A stretch of 64,000 nt of DNA from Ganoderma boninense (GCA_002900995.3 CM035306.1:2232001-2296000), one strand, 5' to 3'. Positions 20,917-33,430 are shown, counted from the stretch's first letter. Program-made: numbers and translations. The notes: generated by a model from the sequence alone, not told the origin.

Positions 20917-21930
20917 CGCTCTTGCACCTCCCGCTGTCTCCCCTCGCGCCTCCTCCCGCGCTCTCTCCCTAGCCCCCAATGAGGCGCGATGGGGTCGCAC
21001 GTCCTTGCGCCCCCCCATCGCGCACTGTTCCCTGGTTTTTTTATGCTGCCAATTCTGACCTGGAGGTCCAGGTGAGTTTTGACCATATGTCTTAACTGCG
21101 CCCTCAGCGCGGACGGACGCTTATTGTGCAGCCCTTGCGCACCTCCAGTTCTGCTTGTGGTTCTCGACCTTGTTGTTTCGCATTGACACATGTACATATT
21201 AAGTAATATATTCAATTGTGTGTTTGAATTTTTAGAGCATCCAAACGAGCTCCTCGTCTTCGCACTTCCTGCCGCGCTCGTCGCGCTCGGGCGCTTATAC
21301 GCGGGCTCTCCGGGGGCGCGCGGTCACGGCGAGCAAGGCGTCTGTGAGACTGCAAGCCTGGATTATGTAAGCCCTTCGGGGACTGTAAAGTTCGGTGTCC
21401 TCAGCCCAACTTCCGGAACAGACGCGCGCAGCCCTGGCGTGTTCCAATCGAAAGCCGGCGACCGAAACCGTCGGGGTAGGCCGAGGTCAGTAACCTTATC
21501 CGCGGAAGAGTTAATCTGGCATTCAACTGGCCTTGACAACATTACTGCGCAGCTACACGATGGAGAAATCTCGGAGAACTGAAGCATGGTGCTACAACTG
21601 TAAAAAAAAAAAGAAGCACCTGTAGATGGTGCCATACGTTTTATGGAGGAATGACGATGAAGCCCTGGTTATCTAAGCTGTGCGGACTTGGAGCGGGAAT
21701 GGAACGGTGGAGGAACAACAGGAGAGGGTGCTTGGAGGAGAGATGATGCCAAGCGAGTCGGGAAGCGAGAGAACAGTTCGGGAGCAGCTGGTCGTCAAAG
21801 GTCGTCAGAATAAGTTAACTAATTAAACTACACGGCGTCCTTCCGACGCCCGCACAATACCCAGTGGTCTCGGAAGATGACCTGAAGAAAAGAAGTAGAA
21901 AGGGGACGGCGGCGGAAGGGGATGAACGAG
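20917..21930. other. repeat-rich spacer
   Basis: No gene was recognised. A run of 11 A residues near 21602 follows a roughly 350 bp open stretch and could mark another retroposed fragment, but no target-site duplication was seen. The 3' UTR of the arrestin-like gene is presumably at the right end. Confidence 0.35.
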
Positions 21931-23507
21931 TCATCGGTCAGTGCGTAGATATCGCTGGACGTCGTTCAAACCCAACGCGGGGAAGGGTACGCCTCCGAGA
22001 GCCAGCAGCTCGCTCTGCAGGGTCCCATACTGGTCAGTTGTGAGCGTCACCGGCACTTCGTGTCTGTAGACTGGGAAGTCCTTCAGATGCTCTGGGGGGA
22101 GAATCACCAGCCGGATGACATGCTGGAGAAAGACAAATGAGTCTTTTCACTTCCTAAAAGAGCGGACAGAAGGGGATGTTACGCACCTCTACCGCCACTG
22201 AGTCCTTCATGCGCCATGAGGTCTCCCGACCCGGCTCTCCTGCCTGCACTTCGAGGCGAAGATATGCGATGCCTTCCTGTGAGTCATCCGCGAGGTACAG
22301 CTCCGCGCGCGAGAGGCATTGCTCTCGTATGCTGATCTGAGCCCCCAACGAGATCCATGTTTTCTGTCGCTTCACCAGCGACAGGTGTGCGTTGTGCGAA
22401 AGCAGCTTCGCCAACGCCGGCGACCGAGGGCTCTCGATCTTTAACAGGATCGCGATCGTGTCGCCGGACGCGAAGCATTTCGTCGCCGCCATCGTGAGCT
22501 ATGTAAGCGTTATGAGAGCCATCACAGAGTGTGCACCATTCAGCAGAAGCATACCGAAATGCGAGGTAGATCCTCTGGCCGCTGTGCAGCCTCCTGGCGC
22601 GGGAGCCAAGATGGCCGCAGCGTAGTGGTCGTCATCCTATCCGAGTCTATAAGTGTTTCGGTGTGTGCCCATGGGAACTCCTCCATAGGTGGTGCCATCG
22701 GGCGAGACTTCGGGAGGTACAATATCGGTACAACCAATCTGTAAGATGGGTTGCAGCCTACTGGTCAACGCGCCTGCCCCATCCACCACGGTAAGAGAGT
22801 GCAGCGTACTTCTCGTGACGCCGGAGGCCCTTGCGAGTGATGTCGACCCGGAGCGAGTAGTGTATCTCGGTCGAAATTCCGGGCTGGTACACAGTGTATG
22901 AAGGCGGGAGCGGGTCCTCCTGACTATCGATATGCGTCGGGAAGCGAATTGTGAAGGCAAATTCGCCCTTAAGCGTCGCGCTCTGCTTGTGCGGCGCAGC
23001 ATACACGACTTGCTTCTTTTTGAGGACGACGACCCTACTAACGCCGGGGACGGCGACCGTGGCATGCTGGCTCGCGGAGGTGTTTATGGCCCCTTGGAGC
23101 TATAGATAGCACCCATAAACCACCCCCGTGTGTGCGATAGATACATGGTGTTACGAGATCAATGTCAGGCCCTCGGTCTTCCAACGACGCTCCGGACTAA
23201 CAATACTCACCGAAACTGAGACATCGATAACGTAGGAGCAAGATTTGCGGAACGTGATAAGGCCGTCGACGGTGCCTGCAAAGCCGTATGCCGGGAGGGC
23301 GAGACCCCAGTGCGGAGGGTGGAGGCGGACTTCGAGGTGGTCGGTCTTGTATATGTGTTTCTGGCCTTGTGCGGCGGGTGCGAGCCCAGTGGGATGGCGC
23401 TCAGTGATGAGGACCCGTTCGGCGGTGGAGGGACGCTCCGAGTAGAGCGGGGCGGGGCTGGCAGGAGAGGTCAGTGCGACATACGAGGGAGGCAGGTCAG
23501 CGTCCAT
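21931..23507 (-). CDS. arrestin-like fold protein
   Basis: Five exons (23211-23507, 22810-23099, 22555-22738, 22187-22498, 21931-22122) keep frame and encode 424 residues. Recognition rests on the beta-rich pattern and the layout typical of fungal arrestin-related proteins: an N-terminal PPSYVAL motif near residue 5, LEVRLHPP, a segment VDGLITFRKSCSY, and LKGEFAFTIRFPTHIDSQED followed by PLPPSYTVYQPGISTEIHYSLRV. A C-terminal sandwich-like part starts near ASGDTIAILLKIESP. The family links ubiquitin ligases to membrane cargo, but PY motifs of the LPxY type are not evident apart from the two PPSY sites, which could bind WW domains. I assign it to the arrestin-like group with fair confidence and no specific cargo. 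A TATA-like GTTTATATC lies upstream on the minus strand near 23635-23643. Confidence 0.72.
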
Positions 23508-24226
23508 GAGGATCGACGGGGCGAGTGGGAGACGGTCAAGGAGAGGGAGCCAGGCACACACGCGCAGAGAGCATGGAAGAGCTTGTCTGCGGGTTTTATG
23601 GCTGGAGGCGAGTGGGCGAGGACAGTTTGCAACTCGATATAAACGCTGGTGATGGCCAAGTGAGAACATGTCGTGGCTTCTAGATCAGCACAGGCGCTTC
23701 TATTGTACCGGCGCTGATGGACGCTATCTCAGTCTGCACATAAGTACTACAGCCAAACTATAGCTCGTGCAAAGCCCGTGCCACACTCAGATAGCGCGGT
23801 CCGACTTGGAGACGTAATTGCCCTCCAGAGTGACTCGACTCCCTCGCCCTGCTTACAAACCTGTTACAAACACAACAAAGTCCTCGCTGACGCCCGCCCA
23901 AGCCATCAAACGCAACTTCCTCACCACCTCTCACCACCCCCACACCCAACACATGACAATCTCCATGACAAACCAAGGCACCCTTCCATCTCTCGGCCTT
24001 ACCCGCCCTCATTGGCCCTTCCTCGCCACGTGCCGACTCCGACCTGTAGAGGTCTCTTGCGTCGCTCCGTCGGTCTGCCGTTGAAGCTGAAGGCTTGGAG
24101 GCTCGGAACTGGGTTACGCCGATTGGCTTGATATTCGGAACAGAAAAATGACACAACATCCGCGAAGATAATCACGAAAATAGTACACATGGCCCGCGGG
24201 AGCATCCATGTGTAACCCGAGCAGCT
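23508..24226. other. spacer between two minus-strand genes
   Basis: It holds the promoter of the arrestin-like gene and the 3' UTR of the cytochrome b561 gene. A pyrimidine/ACC-rich stretch near 23920-23950 is the only notable composition feature. Confidence 0.4.
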
Positions 24227-25524
24227 CTACAAGAACTGCATCTTCGATGTGCTGTACCAATAAACATCAGAGAAGGATCTGGTTCGGGACCGAGTGGGGA
24301 TGGTGGAAGAACTTACCGCAATCTAACCAGAATAGCACCCAGCAATATAATGGGACTTATCGTAAAGGCTAAAAGACGGACGAAGTAGCTGCTGGAGGTG
24401 ACCGACCACGACGACCAAGCACCACCAAGGTGAGCTACAAGGAGGAAGGTCGGGAATAAAAAATAACCCGACAACCTATTCAGGTGGCGCATGACCACAG
24501 ATTAGAATACATGAAGCCGCAGGGATAGGACAGGTTGAGTGTGACCTACCTGTGGTACTTCCACACTAATTTGGCTTTCGGGTTGCCTCCAAACAGACGT
24601 CCTCCGAACCAGACGCTTCCTCCCCCTGCGATGACTTGGATCGCCAACCACGCCACAGCAATAATCCCAAGTGTCTGGCAGCAACACGGCCTCAGTCTTC
24701 GACGAAACAACGAGCACCACCACGCAAAAATCGAGCGACATGGAGGCCGACGTCGATCTCGCAGTCGGGGGCCCGCGCCGTGTCTAGATGCAATGCAAAA
24801 GGTGACTCACGCCATGCCATGTGGTGAAATGTGGGCTCTCATGCTGTGCCTTTCGACGCACGATCGCTAGGGTACCTAAAGAGATGGCCGGCACTCCGAG
24901 AGCCAACATTGCCAACTGGTGCCTGGTCAGTCCGGCAGCCTTCGTTTTGGCTTGAGATGTGGGTTGCAGTGTCAATATGCCTGATCACGGGAAACAGAGC
25001 TTGTCAGAAAGGTGGCACACACTTGGAAAGGGACTGAGGATTCTGGAAGGTGTCAGACGTCGGACGGGTTAACGACGAGACTAACCGTAGGTGAACATTG
25101 CGATCGATAGGCTTTGTAAGATCGGGTGGAAGAAAAAGAGGCCCAGTGACGTAGGCTTGTTGGTTAGAACGATCGTCCAGGTCGCCACCACAAACACCTA
25201 CGGACGCCCAGTTGGAAACCTAGACCACTTGTTGACAATGATACCACAATCTGGGGACTCACTGCTGCGGACACCTATGATGGGCAAGAATGAAAGAACG
25301 TTCAAGGTTAGCTAGGAGGGAGAAAGACACAGAGCGCGATAACGTACACAAGCGGCCCACAGAGCTGCAGCGTCTCCTGGCCTGCTCTCCGGCTTGAGAA
25401 ACTGCTCGTCGTAACCCATGTCGTCGTCGTCGTTGGAGGGAGAGAGGGGCGCGTCAGGATCGAGGTTAAGCGGCTCGGATTCGGGGTGGGAGGCGCTATC
25501 GGTGGAGGGAACGACAGGGGGCAT
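24227..25524 (-). CDS. cytochrome b561-domain membrane protein
   Basis: Six exons (25348-25524, 25086-25197, 24811-24980, 24550-24674, 24317-24475, 24227-24251) keep frame and encode 255 residues. A hydrophilic acidic N-terminus (about 50 residues, with DDDDMGYDEQFL) precedes hydrophobic helices. Candidate heme-ligand His residues follow the b561 pattern: FFFHPILQS, GLTRHQLAML, HFTTWHG and KYHRLSGYF. Proteins of this family shuttle electrons across membranes, usually from ascorbate to ferric iron or monodehydroascorbate; the donor here is unknown. The last coding exon is only 25 bp and ends SKMQFL. The start at 25524 is the first ATG in frame. Confidence 0.85.
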
Positions 25525-26157
25525 GTCTGTGAGCTCCTCGGGTAAGTAATGCTCACTTGGATGGGCGAAGTTGGGGTGTGTGTATGGCGAGGGAAGTGGT
25601 GCGGCGGAGGTGGGAGGTCGATAAGGAGGCCTGGGTGCGTGTCAGGACTGGAGCGGGGCTTGACAGACAGGCGCAGTGCTGAGGGACCAATGTGGAATTA
25701 GGAGATGCGAATGTCTAAGCATCGCGCATTCACCGCTATCACAGCCGCGTCCGCTGAGCGGTCGCCGATGTGAACGTATGTGAACGTCCACATTGGCCGG
25801 AGTCTGCTGCGGGAGGCACATCTTACCACAGTCTCACGCTCCCGATCCACCTCGCTTCGGCCAATCGTCGTTCCAGGCCGATCTCCGGGGTCCTCCGGAC
25901 ATACAGGAAATCGCCGGCTGGCGCCCGTCACGCTGCAAGACCCCAGAGAGCTCCCCGCGTTTCCCCGCGGGGCGAGACTCAACGCTGCCGAGCGACTCTG
26001 GCCAGTGGCAAGCGAGGCCCGACGGACGAGGTCCGATGGTCATCCATCTCGTCCTCGAGCTTGTGTCCTGGTTCCGAAGCAATCCCATCGGACGCGCCCA
26101 CTTCGCCTTTCTTAAGCCCCCACATCCCCTCTGTCGCAGTCCAGGCAAGGGCTCACA
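25525..26157. other. divergent intergenic region
   Basis: It lies between the cytochrome b561 gene (minus) and the HIBADH gene (plus) and should hold both promoters. Open frames inside it are overlapping and not recognisable. Confidence 0.4.
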
Positions 26158-27337
26158 ATGCGACCCACTCTACGGCTTCTCCAGATCGCCACAAATGGCT
26201 CCCAAAGACAACGGACCGTCAGCTTCGTCGGTCTGGGGCATATGGGCTCCCACATGGCCTTCAACCTCTTCTCCCGCCGACTCGTCGAGAGCAATGGTGC
26301 TGCCCGATTCATTGTGTGCGATGCACGAGAGGCAACCTCAGCCGGGTTCGTGCGCAACTTCCTGCAACAGTTTCCCGGCGCACGGTTGGACGTGGTGAAT
26401 ACCCCTGCAGAGTACGTCACCTTCCATTCAACATTCCGGCCGCCATTTCATAACATTAATCTATTCCCTCTTCCATCGCACAACCGGAAAATCAGGGCCG
26501 TGCTGGCCTCGAGCACGGTCGTCACAATGCTCCCGTCCTCGCCACACGTCCGCAACGTCTACATCGAAGAGGACGGCATCATCCCTGCGCTGCGGTGTTT
26601 GCCGCAAGAGGCTGTTCAATCTACGCTTTGTATCGACTCAACAACACTTGACGTCGAGGTTGCCCGCGGGGTTTCTGCAGACGTGCAAACCACTGGAGCC
26701 GCGATGGTTGACGCGCCCGTCTCTGGCGGCGTCACCGGAGCCAAGGCCGGCACACTCAGCTTCCTCGTCGGCGGTCCAGAGCCTGCGTACAAGCTCGCGC
26801 ACCCCATCCTCACGCACATGGGCGAGCGGATCATTTATTGCGGCGAGTCCGGTGCGGGTCTCGCGGCGAAGATCTGCAACAACCTCATCCTGGGGGTGCA
26901 GCAGATCGCCGTGGCCGAGGGCATGCTCCTGGGACAGAAGCTTGGTCTGGACCCGAAGGTGCTGTCGAGCGTGGTGAACAGCTCGACGGGCGCATGCTGG
27001 TCCTCGTCGGTGAACAACCCGGTTCCGGGGGCGCTCACGGACAAGTCTCCGCCATGCGAGCGGGACTACGAGGGCGGGTTCGCGACGAGTCTGATGCTGA
27101 AGGTACGCGTTCAGCCCTGGTTGTGCGACGGGGCCTTCCGAGAAGCTGAGCTTGACGCCGTTCGCGGTGCAGGACATGGGCCTTGCGACGGACCTGGCGG
27201 AATCAACAGGAAGCCCGCTGCCGCTGGGCAAGAAGGCGGAGAAGATCTATGCGGATGTGGTGAGCGAAGATCCGGAGTTGTCGCAAAAGGACTTCTCGTC
27301 TGTGTACCGCTACCTGAGATCGGCGTACCCGAAGTAA
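26158..27337 (+). CDS. 3-hydroxyisobutyrate dehydrogenase, mitochondrial
   Basis: This enzyme oxidises 3-hydroxyisobutyrate to methylmalonate semialdehyde with NAD in valine breakdown. Three exons (26158-26411, 26496-27102, 27173-27337) keep frame and encode 341 residues. The N-terminus MRPTLRLLQIATNGSQRQR is basic and probably a mitochondrial signal. The Rossmann motif is VGLGHMGSHMA, the substrate-binding signature is DAPVSGGVTGAKAGTL, and the catalytic Lys is in GAGLAAKICNN. The family block EGMLLGQKLGLDP and the C-terminal NNPVPG and SSVYRYLR are present, and length matches the family. Nothing suggests truncation. Confidence 0.93.
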
Positions 27338-27811
27338 TTGAGGTTTGGTGGGAGGACCCAACGGACGGCACTGTTAAGCGCACACTGTACATTAGGTTGG
27401 AGGAAGAAGGGTGTTCCGGACAGGGGAGGAAATCATGGACAGTCATGCGTGTGCTGTGTTCGGGCGTGACCGTAGTTCGTCGGGTGCTCGGGTGAAGACG
27501 AGCCCGAGCCTAGGGACCGCGTCGAGATTGTTGCGGGCGTTGTGCGACGCGTGAGGGGATCTGGCGATGATCTCAAGTGATCTGGCAACGAGAGGCTATT
27601 TGGTGTCCGTCGCCGGGGAAGGAGCGGGACGCAGGCGACTGGCCTCTGCAGACGGCCCCCTGATAGCCACCGGCTCCGTCTCGGACAAATTCACATCATC
27701 GCGCTCGCCTCCAACAAATCGTCCTTGATCAACAAGCCTCTCCCTCTCCTCCTCCAACTCCTCCCCTGCCTACTCCCCGCCCCCGCACCCCACCACATCA
27801 CCCTGCCTCCG
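27338..27811. other. spacer between two plus-strand genes
   Basis: It probably contains the HIBADH 3' UTR and a pyrimidine-rich promoter (about 27740-27800) of the next gene. Nothing else was recognised. Confidence 0.4.
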
Positions 27812-29809
27812 ATGTCCAACAAGCCGAACGCCATCATCTTCGGTGCGCCGCCCTTCCCCCGCCCTGTCCGCCCTCCCATCTTTTCTGATCACAGACGCGC
27901 GATGCACCCTGACTTCTAGGCGGCCTGAATACCTGCTCGCGTACACTCGCAGCCCTCCTCGTTCCGCCCGACGGTGGTGAGCGGCTCGTAGAGGTGAGTT
28001 ATATCTTCGGTTCCCTGTTCGCTCCCCTTCGCGACGACGTCGTGGGCGACTACGACTGACCGCCCGCCCCAACCCCTCTAGAACCTACGGATCGTAGACA
28101 AGTACTCCGTTGCACCCCCAACGACGTGAGCTCACCCAGACTGTCGAGGATATGCTTCTGAGTTGCTCAGACTGCATTGGCATAGTTATCTCGGGTCTGT
28201 CTTCCCGGAGGTCCTCAAGCAGCCTAACGTCGAATACCGCCAAGCCAACCTCACCGTCGCCTGTGCGTCCCCCTTTCACGTCCATCACAACTCAGCCATT
28301 TCGACACCGTCTGATCTGCATCCGCACTCTACATAGCGACCGTTGCGTCTGTTTTCGATCCGCCAGCAGGCCAGGAACCCTACGACTACGTCTTCGACCT
28401 CACGGGCGAGATTGGATGGGACCGGCCGGAGGGGGTGAGTACCATTCAATCCTCTTTCGTTGCGCAGCTCGCGGTCCAGTCTGCTCGCGGCCCCCGTCCG
28501 ATGTCCACTAACCTCGTGCTCTTTCCTACTTTCTTCCCTGCTCGTGCCCCCCCGGACGACACCGACGTCCACGCAGATCCAAATTGGTCACACGTTCAAG
28601 GTCGCGCGGCTGGTGGCGCTTGAAGCGGCGCGCCGTAAGGTGCAGGCGTACGTGCGCATACAGCATCCGTTCTACAACTGCAAGGAGAGCGGGCAGCACG
28701 ACGAGAAGGCAGAGGTGAAGCCGGAGGGCGTAGTCGGCACCTGGTGGCATGAGACTCTCCGCGCGTTGGGTGCGATACAAGAGTGAGTACTCTAGTTGGA
28801 TTGTGAATACCAAACGCTTCGTCGCTGTGTTTATGCTCACCGTCGCGGCTGCATTTGCATTCAGCCTTAACCTCGTTATCGTTCGGACAGCTCTTCCCTA
28901 TGGCCCTTATGTAAACTACCTTGGTATGACGGCTCGTCGATACGCCTCCTCTATTCATTTGTTGAAGCTCTTGCCGTTCTGTTTAGCGATCATCCCGTTC
29001 ATCGCCGTGGCAGCATGTTACGGCCATTTGAAGCAACCCATGAAGGCATTGTATGTTCTCCCTCGTCATGTGGCTCGATCGCGCGCTGACATGGCCATCA
29101 GGAATTCCCCCGGCAAGTATCCGTCACATACCGTACACGTCGAGGACATTGCTGGTGCAATGTGGGCCGCGGCGGTGTGGATGGCAAAGACGGGGCGAAA
29201 AGAGGCGGATGTACTTGCGGGCGAGGAAATTGTTTTCAAGAACGAGAAGAGCAAGGTGGCGGAGGTTGAGGGCATGGTAGCCCCTTCAGAGAAGGTCATC
29301 GCGCCGCTGTTTAATATTGTGAGTCGGATGTGCTGTTGTTCACTGAGAGCGTTGTGTAATTGGGTTGCAGGAGGACGACTCGAAGCTGACGCTAGTCGAG
29401 CTCGGGAATGTCATCGCGTCTTACTTCGGCACAACCTTCGATTTCCACAATTTCATGACCAACGTCGCTGCAAAGGTCCGTGACCTTCTCTTTCCCTTAC
29501 TCTGCTTGTTCAAATGGCATGGTATTTTTTTCGTAGTTCCGCCTTGAGGACATCATCGAGGACATTAACGAGGTCCACGTTAGCACCTGGACAACGATGA
29601 TCACGACCTCCAACCCGCCCATCCCCAACACCCAGTTTTCGTCCTATATGGATATGTCCGCCCTTAAGAAGCACATTGTCACCTTCGACGCCACGAAGAT
29701 CAAGAACGTCGTGGGATACCAGCTCAAACGACCACAAATCAACCACGAAGCCGTTGGCGACATGGTCGAGAAGCTCAAGGCCGAGCATAGTTGGCCAAAC
29801 AACTCGTAA
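27812..29809 (+). CDS. NAD(P)-binding Rossmann-fold protein (extended SDR-like)
   Basis: Around ten exons join in one frame. The N-terminus MSNKPNAIIFGGLNTCSR carries a GGLNT version of the glycine-rich nucleotide loop, followed by a strand and acidic turn (LRIVDKYSV). Later segments include DYVFDLTGE, VRIQHPFYNC, VRTALPYGPY and HVEDIAGAMWAAA. They fit an extended short-chain dehydrogenase/epimerase with an atypical active site: I see no clear YxxxK pair. The C-terminal half has TTSNPPIPNT and ends AEHSWPNNS. From recollection, such proteins are a common uncharacterised family in Agaricomycetes. The substrate is unknown. Two of the introns (near 28930 and 29050) lie in open frame and were placed by sense of the protein pattern, so exon edges there are less sure. 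Confidence 0.8.
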
Positions 29810-30841
29810 CCTGTCCTACGCAGTCCCTGATACTCTCGGTGCTACTGCCACTGCTTTCTGCTACTCGCTGAAATGGGACTCTGGGTCGCGTGGATGCTGT
29901 CGCTGTGCCATGGACGGAAAGTGAATATGCTGTCGGCACGGCCTCGCCGGCGCCGCCCAGCCACCCTAATGATGTTTTGAATGAGTAATGTGCTACGGAT
30001 GTCATCCTGTATACGTCTCTTTATCACCACTATTTACTACGTATTTCTGCACTGTCATTGTTCGTCGTCGTTCGTCGTCCTGCCACCCCATCTTCCGCAT
30101 ACCCGTATCATTCATCGCGCTCGACCCGTTTTCTGCTCTGCAGCGCACTAATCCTTTCGCATAAACTTGCCCAATTGCTTATCACTACTGCTCATCTTTT
30201 GAACTTGTTGAAACACTATCAGCCTTGTTGCTCACCGCATTGTCATTACTGTGTTGTCAATCTGAGTCCGCGACCCCTTCTCACGCTGGTCAGCTGTGCG
30301 TCGTATCGTTTGTATGCACATTGTGCGATATCCGTATGCGGTCAAGTATTCTATCCCTGGGATGGCTTGGTTATCCGCGGATCTCAACCGGGAGAGGATG
30401 ACACAAATACTTTTCAGCGCTCTGGCGCTCTACTTAGTGGGGGCGCAAGCCATTTATCTGAACTCGTAATCAATTTCCTCTGTTTTGAGAAGCGTAAATT
30501 CGTTGAGCTAGCTATGTTGCCCGATAGAGTTGAGAACTTGCTCCATTTCCATTTCTTGTGGCGCCGAAAGGGGTTCATAACCCCTCTGCAAGGAACGCTC
30601 CGTGGCTGTTGTCATAGCTCCCGTCTCTCTTACTCGATTCCAGCCAAACTCCGAGGGATAACATTCTACACGATGCCTGCAGACTGCGGTATGGGAGGAC
30701 AAGACAGGTGTTTTCAAGAGGGAGCCGTAGACGTCATGATATCGATCTGCGCGTCATCCTCGGACCGTGGTTTCCCTGGCCTGCACAGACTCAGAGGCCT
30801 GACTGATCATGACGCCTGCCTACATCCTCTGTTGCTGACTG
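29810..30841. other. spacer upstream of the glyoxalase II gene
   Basis: It holds the 3' UTR of the previous gene and the promoter of the next. A long frame without ATG (30059-31053) overlaps the next gene in another frame and is not believed. A short palindrome AGGGGTTCATAACCCCT lies near 30568-30587. Confidence 0.4.
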
Positions 30842-32016
30842 ATGCTTTCGACCCGCCACTTCGCTCACATTCCCTGGCCCAAACGGCCGTTCCCTGTTCT
30901 CCACCCAACACCATCCAGAGCTCCAGTATCCCCATTCTCGTCCACAGCCGCTGCCAGAATGAAGGTTGTACCTGTACCTGTACGCGACGACAACTATGCA
31001 TACCTTCTCATCGACGACAAGTCCGACAAAGCGGCTGCAATAGACCCCTATGATGTTCCCAAAGTAAAGGCTGCCGCCGACAGCGTTGGCGTCGAAATAG
31101 TAGCAGCAATCACCACCCACCACCACTTCGATCATAGTGGCGGAAATGAGGTATGCTACTCTACCCACCGCCACTGCGCCCGAGGCCGGACCCACCTCAC
31201 TGACACATTCCATAGGACTTTGTGCGTATACATACGCTATTCGGGATAACGCCAATCCATAACGGGCCCGCTCCCTGCAGGCTGCTGCGTACCCTGGTGC
31301 TCCCATCTATGGCGGCAGCGAAAAGGTTAAGGCGTTGTCGAAGCTTGTCAAAGACAGAGACGAATTCAAAGTCGGTAACATTCATGTCAGGTGTGTTCGT
31401 TGCCTTGCCATGACGTGCTTTCTAGGTGATAGGACGCTTACCTATCAATGCAGATGCCTCGCGACGCCGTGCCACACCCAAGACTCCATTTGCTACTACG
31501 TGACTGACGAGGCTGCCAACCATCCCGGTGGTGTCTTCACGGGTGATACACTGTTTATTGCGGGCTGCGGCCGCTTTTTCGAAGGCGTCGGCAGCGAGAT
31601 GCACGCTGCGCTCACCTACCTCGGCACCCTACCAAACGAGACAATTGTCTATGACGGTCATGAGTACACCAAGGGCAATGTCGCATTTGCCAAGAGCGTC
31701 GACCCAGCAAACCCCGCGGTGGCTCGCCTCGAGAAGCTCATCAAAGACGGCATCATCCCAAAGGAACGTACGACAATCGGAGACGAGAAGGAATGGAACC
31801 CGTTCATGCGCCTGGATAGTGCACCTATCCAGTACGTGCCGTTTGACTGCCATGAGAGTAACCCATCGCATTGAGAGCTTATGTGAAGGGGTACTCTCTC
31901 TGTTATACATCCCCTGTCTAAACATGTCGTGGCAATTTAGGAAAGCGACAGGAGGCGGAGAATCAAGTACCGTGATGGATGCGCTCCGGACGCTCAAGAA
32001 CAACTACAGGGGATGA
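30842..32016 (+). CDS. hydroxyacylglutathione hydrolase (glyoxalase II)
   Basis: Glyoxalase II hydrolyses S-lactoylglutathione, finishing methylglyoxal detoxification. Four exons join to give about 290 residues. The metallo-beta-lactamase metal motif THHHFDH is present, followed by a His in TPCHTQDS, an Asp in FTGDTLFIAGCG and a His in YDGHEYTKGN, so all metal ligands are there. The C-terminal KEWNPFMR segment matches the glutathione-binding end. From the ATG at 30842 a roughly 39-residue leader (Arg, Pro and Ser rich, ending STAAAR) precedes a second in-frame ATG at 30959 (MKVVPVPVRDDNY), where cytosolic forms begin. Dual mitochondrial and cytosolic products are therefore plausible. Confidence 0.92.
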
Positions 32017-32571
32017 TTGCGGTATGTGGTACCATACCGACCATTCAATCGTTCGCATGATCTGAATCTAATATGCAGTGGGTGGTGAAGCTTGCAAACG
32101 GAAAAAGGGCACTTGAAGCTTAAGATTTCGGAATCAAATTTGCTGTACTTTTCTTGTTCTTGTATCACTTCGGCACCGTCTTTTATGAAGATGGGACCCA
32201 AGCCGACTCGAAAGGCCAGGCCAATGGTGCTGAGAAAGATGCAGTGTGACCCTGGGCTGTGTGCCTAGCCAAGCTACTGAGCTTGACGTATCTTTGAAAC
32301 CGATGCCAAATGATGTGTATCGTTCGCTGGACGGTGATCTAGACAGAGAATATCACAAAGAGAAGCTTGGTCCAACAGCACCGAAAGATTGGTGGCGCAT
32401 ACGAACTCCGGTAACGTGGACAGAATACCATAGTGTTACAAGTCCCGAGCGATCGTAAGATATTAGAGAAATACATCCAGGAGAGCTCACGAACCTGACG
32501 ACTCATACGAGGAGACAGAGGCGGAAAAGAGTCGACTAAATGCTAGCTTGGACAGATTAAACAAGACCAGG
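32017..32571. other. tail-to-tail spacer
   Basis: It lies between the glyoxalase II stop and the SFT2 stop; no gene was recognised. Confidence 0.4.
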
Positions 32572-33430
32572 TTAGAAGCCGAACACCTTGAGAACTGCAC
32601 TCCGTGCGTATGGGATGTACGAGAGCGTGTACCATGTGTACGCGAGGTACTCGATGATGACGAAGACTGCAGGAGAAGAAATGAGAAACTCGATGGGACG
32701 GAGAGAAGGAAGGTGTTGAAACCTACTAATACAAAGGAGCTAGCGGATTTGGTATCGTCAATATCAGAATTAGATGCAGCTAAGGTGGATGGCACACTTA
32801 CATCGCTACGAATAACGAATGCGCCCACGAAGATCAGACCTATTGAGGCCAGGAAGATGATGGTTGCGACCACTCGTACGGGCTTGAACATCTAGAACGT
32901 CGCGGGCAAAATTGAACACCGACACTCCACTTCGAACGCACGAGACTACCCACCATCTTCAGTTGCTTTGTGAACTGTCCGACTTACATGTCAGTAAACA
33001 TGTGGAGACGAAGAAGTCGCGAGCGCACCCCTATCAAGAAGCCAGTCCCAATCAAAGCAATAATGGTACCGATAGCATAGAGGACTGAACGCATACGTCA
33101 GAATGGATTAGAGGACATAAAACCATGCGACGTACATGCGAAGCTGGTTAGCGACCCAAGGAACAGGAAGATGCTTCCAAGCAAGCTCAGGACAAAGCCG
33201 AGTCCAAGACTGTCAACGGTCTCACTCATCAGCCCCCTTCATCCACCCGACGGCTATTTCATCGGACATACGCGAGATACGCACCATCCAATGAAACCGT
33301 ACAACCGCTGCGTCCTTGTCAGTCCGAGGAAGCTGAACGCTGAGTCTCCTTCAAAGAATTGTGTGTCCGGGATGACGCCGCCCGCGGCTTCGAGGTTGAA
33401 CCAGCCCTTGGAAGAGGAAGAGGAGGACAT
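32572..33430 (-). CDS. SFT2: SFT2-like vesicle transport membrane protein
   Basis: Sft2/Got1-type proteins help transport vesicles fuse with Golgi membranes. Seven exons (33285-33430, 33136-33209, 33029-33084, 32954-32974, 32802-32891, 32727-32739, 32572-32666) add up to 495 bp in frame, 164 residues. Two are micro-exons of 21 and 13 nt; they supply FTKQLKM and LLCI, which complete the family blocks between FLIG and FKPVRV and between IRSD and FVIIEYLAYTWY. The protein has a Ser-rich soluble start, four hydrophobic helices and the conserved end YTLSYIPYARSAVLKVFGF. All introns are GT-AG. Without the micro-exons the frame fails, so the model is well constrained. Confidence 0.9.

Noticed and set aside
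20778..21215. 145-codon minus-strand frame over the GC-rich hairpin
   Set aside because: It runs through an inverted repeat and low-complexity sequence, and the composition, not selection, explains the open frame.
30059..31053. Open frame of 331 codons on the plus strand
   Set aside because: It has no ATG near its start, overlaps the well-supported glyoxalase II exon in another frame, and its translation has no recognisable domain.
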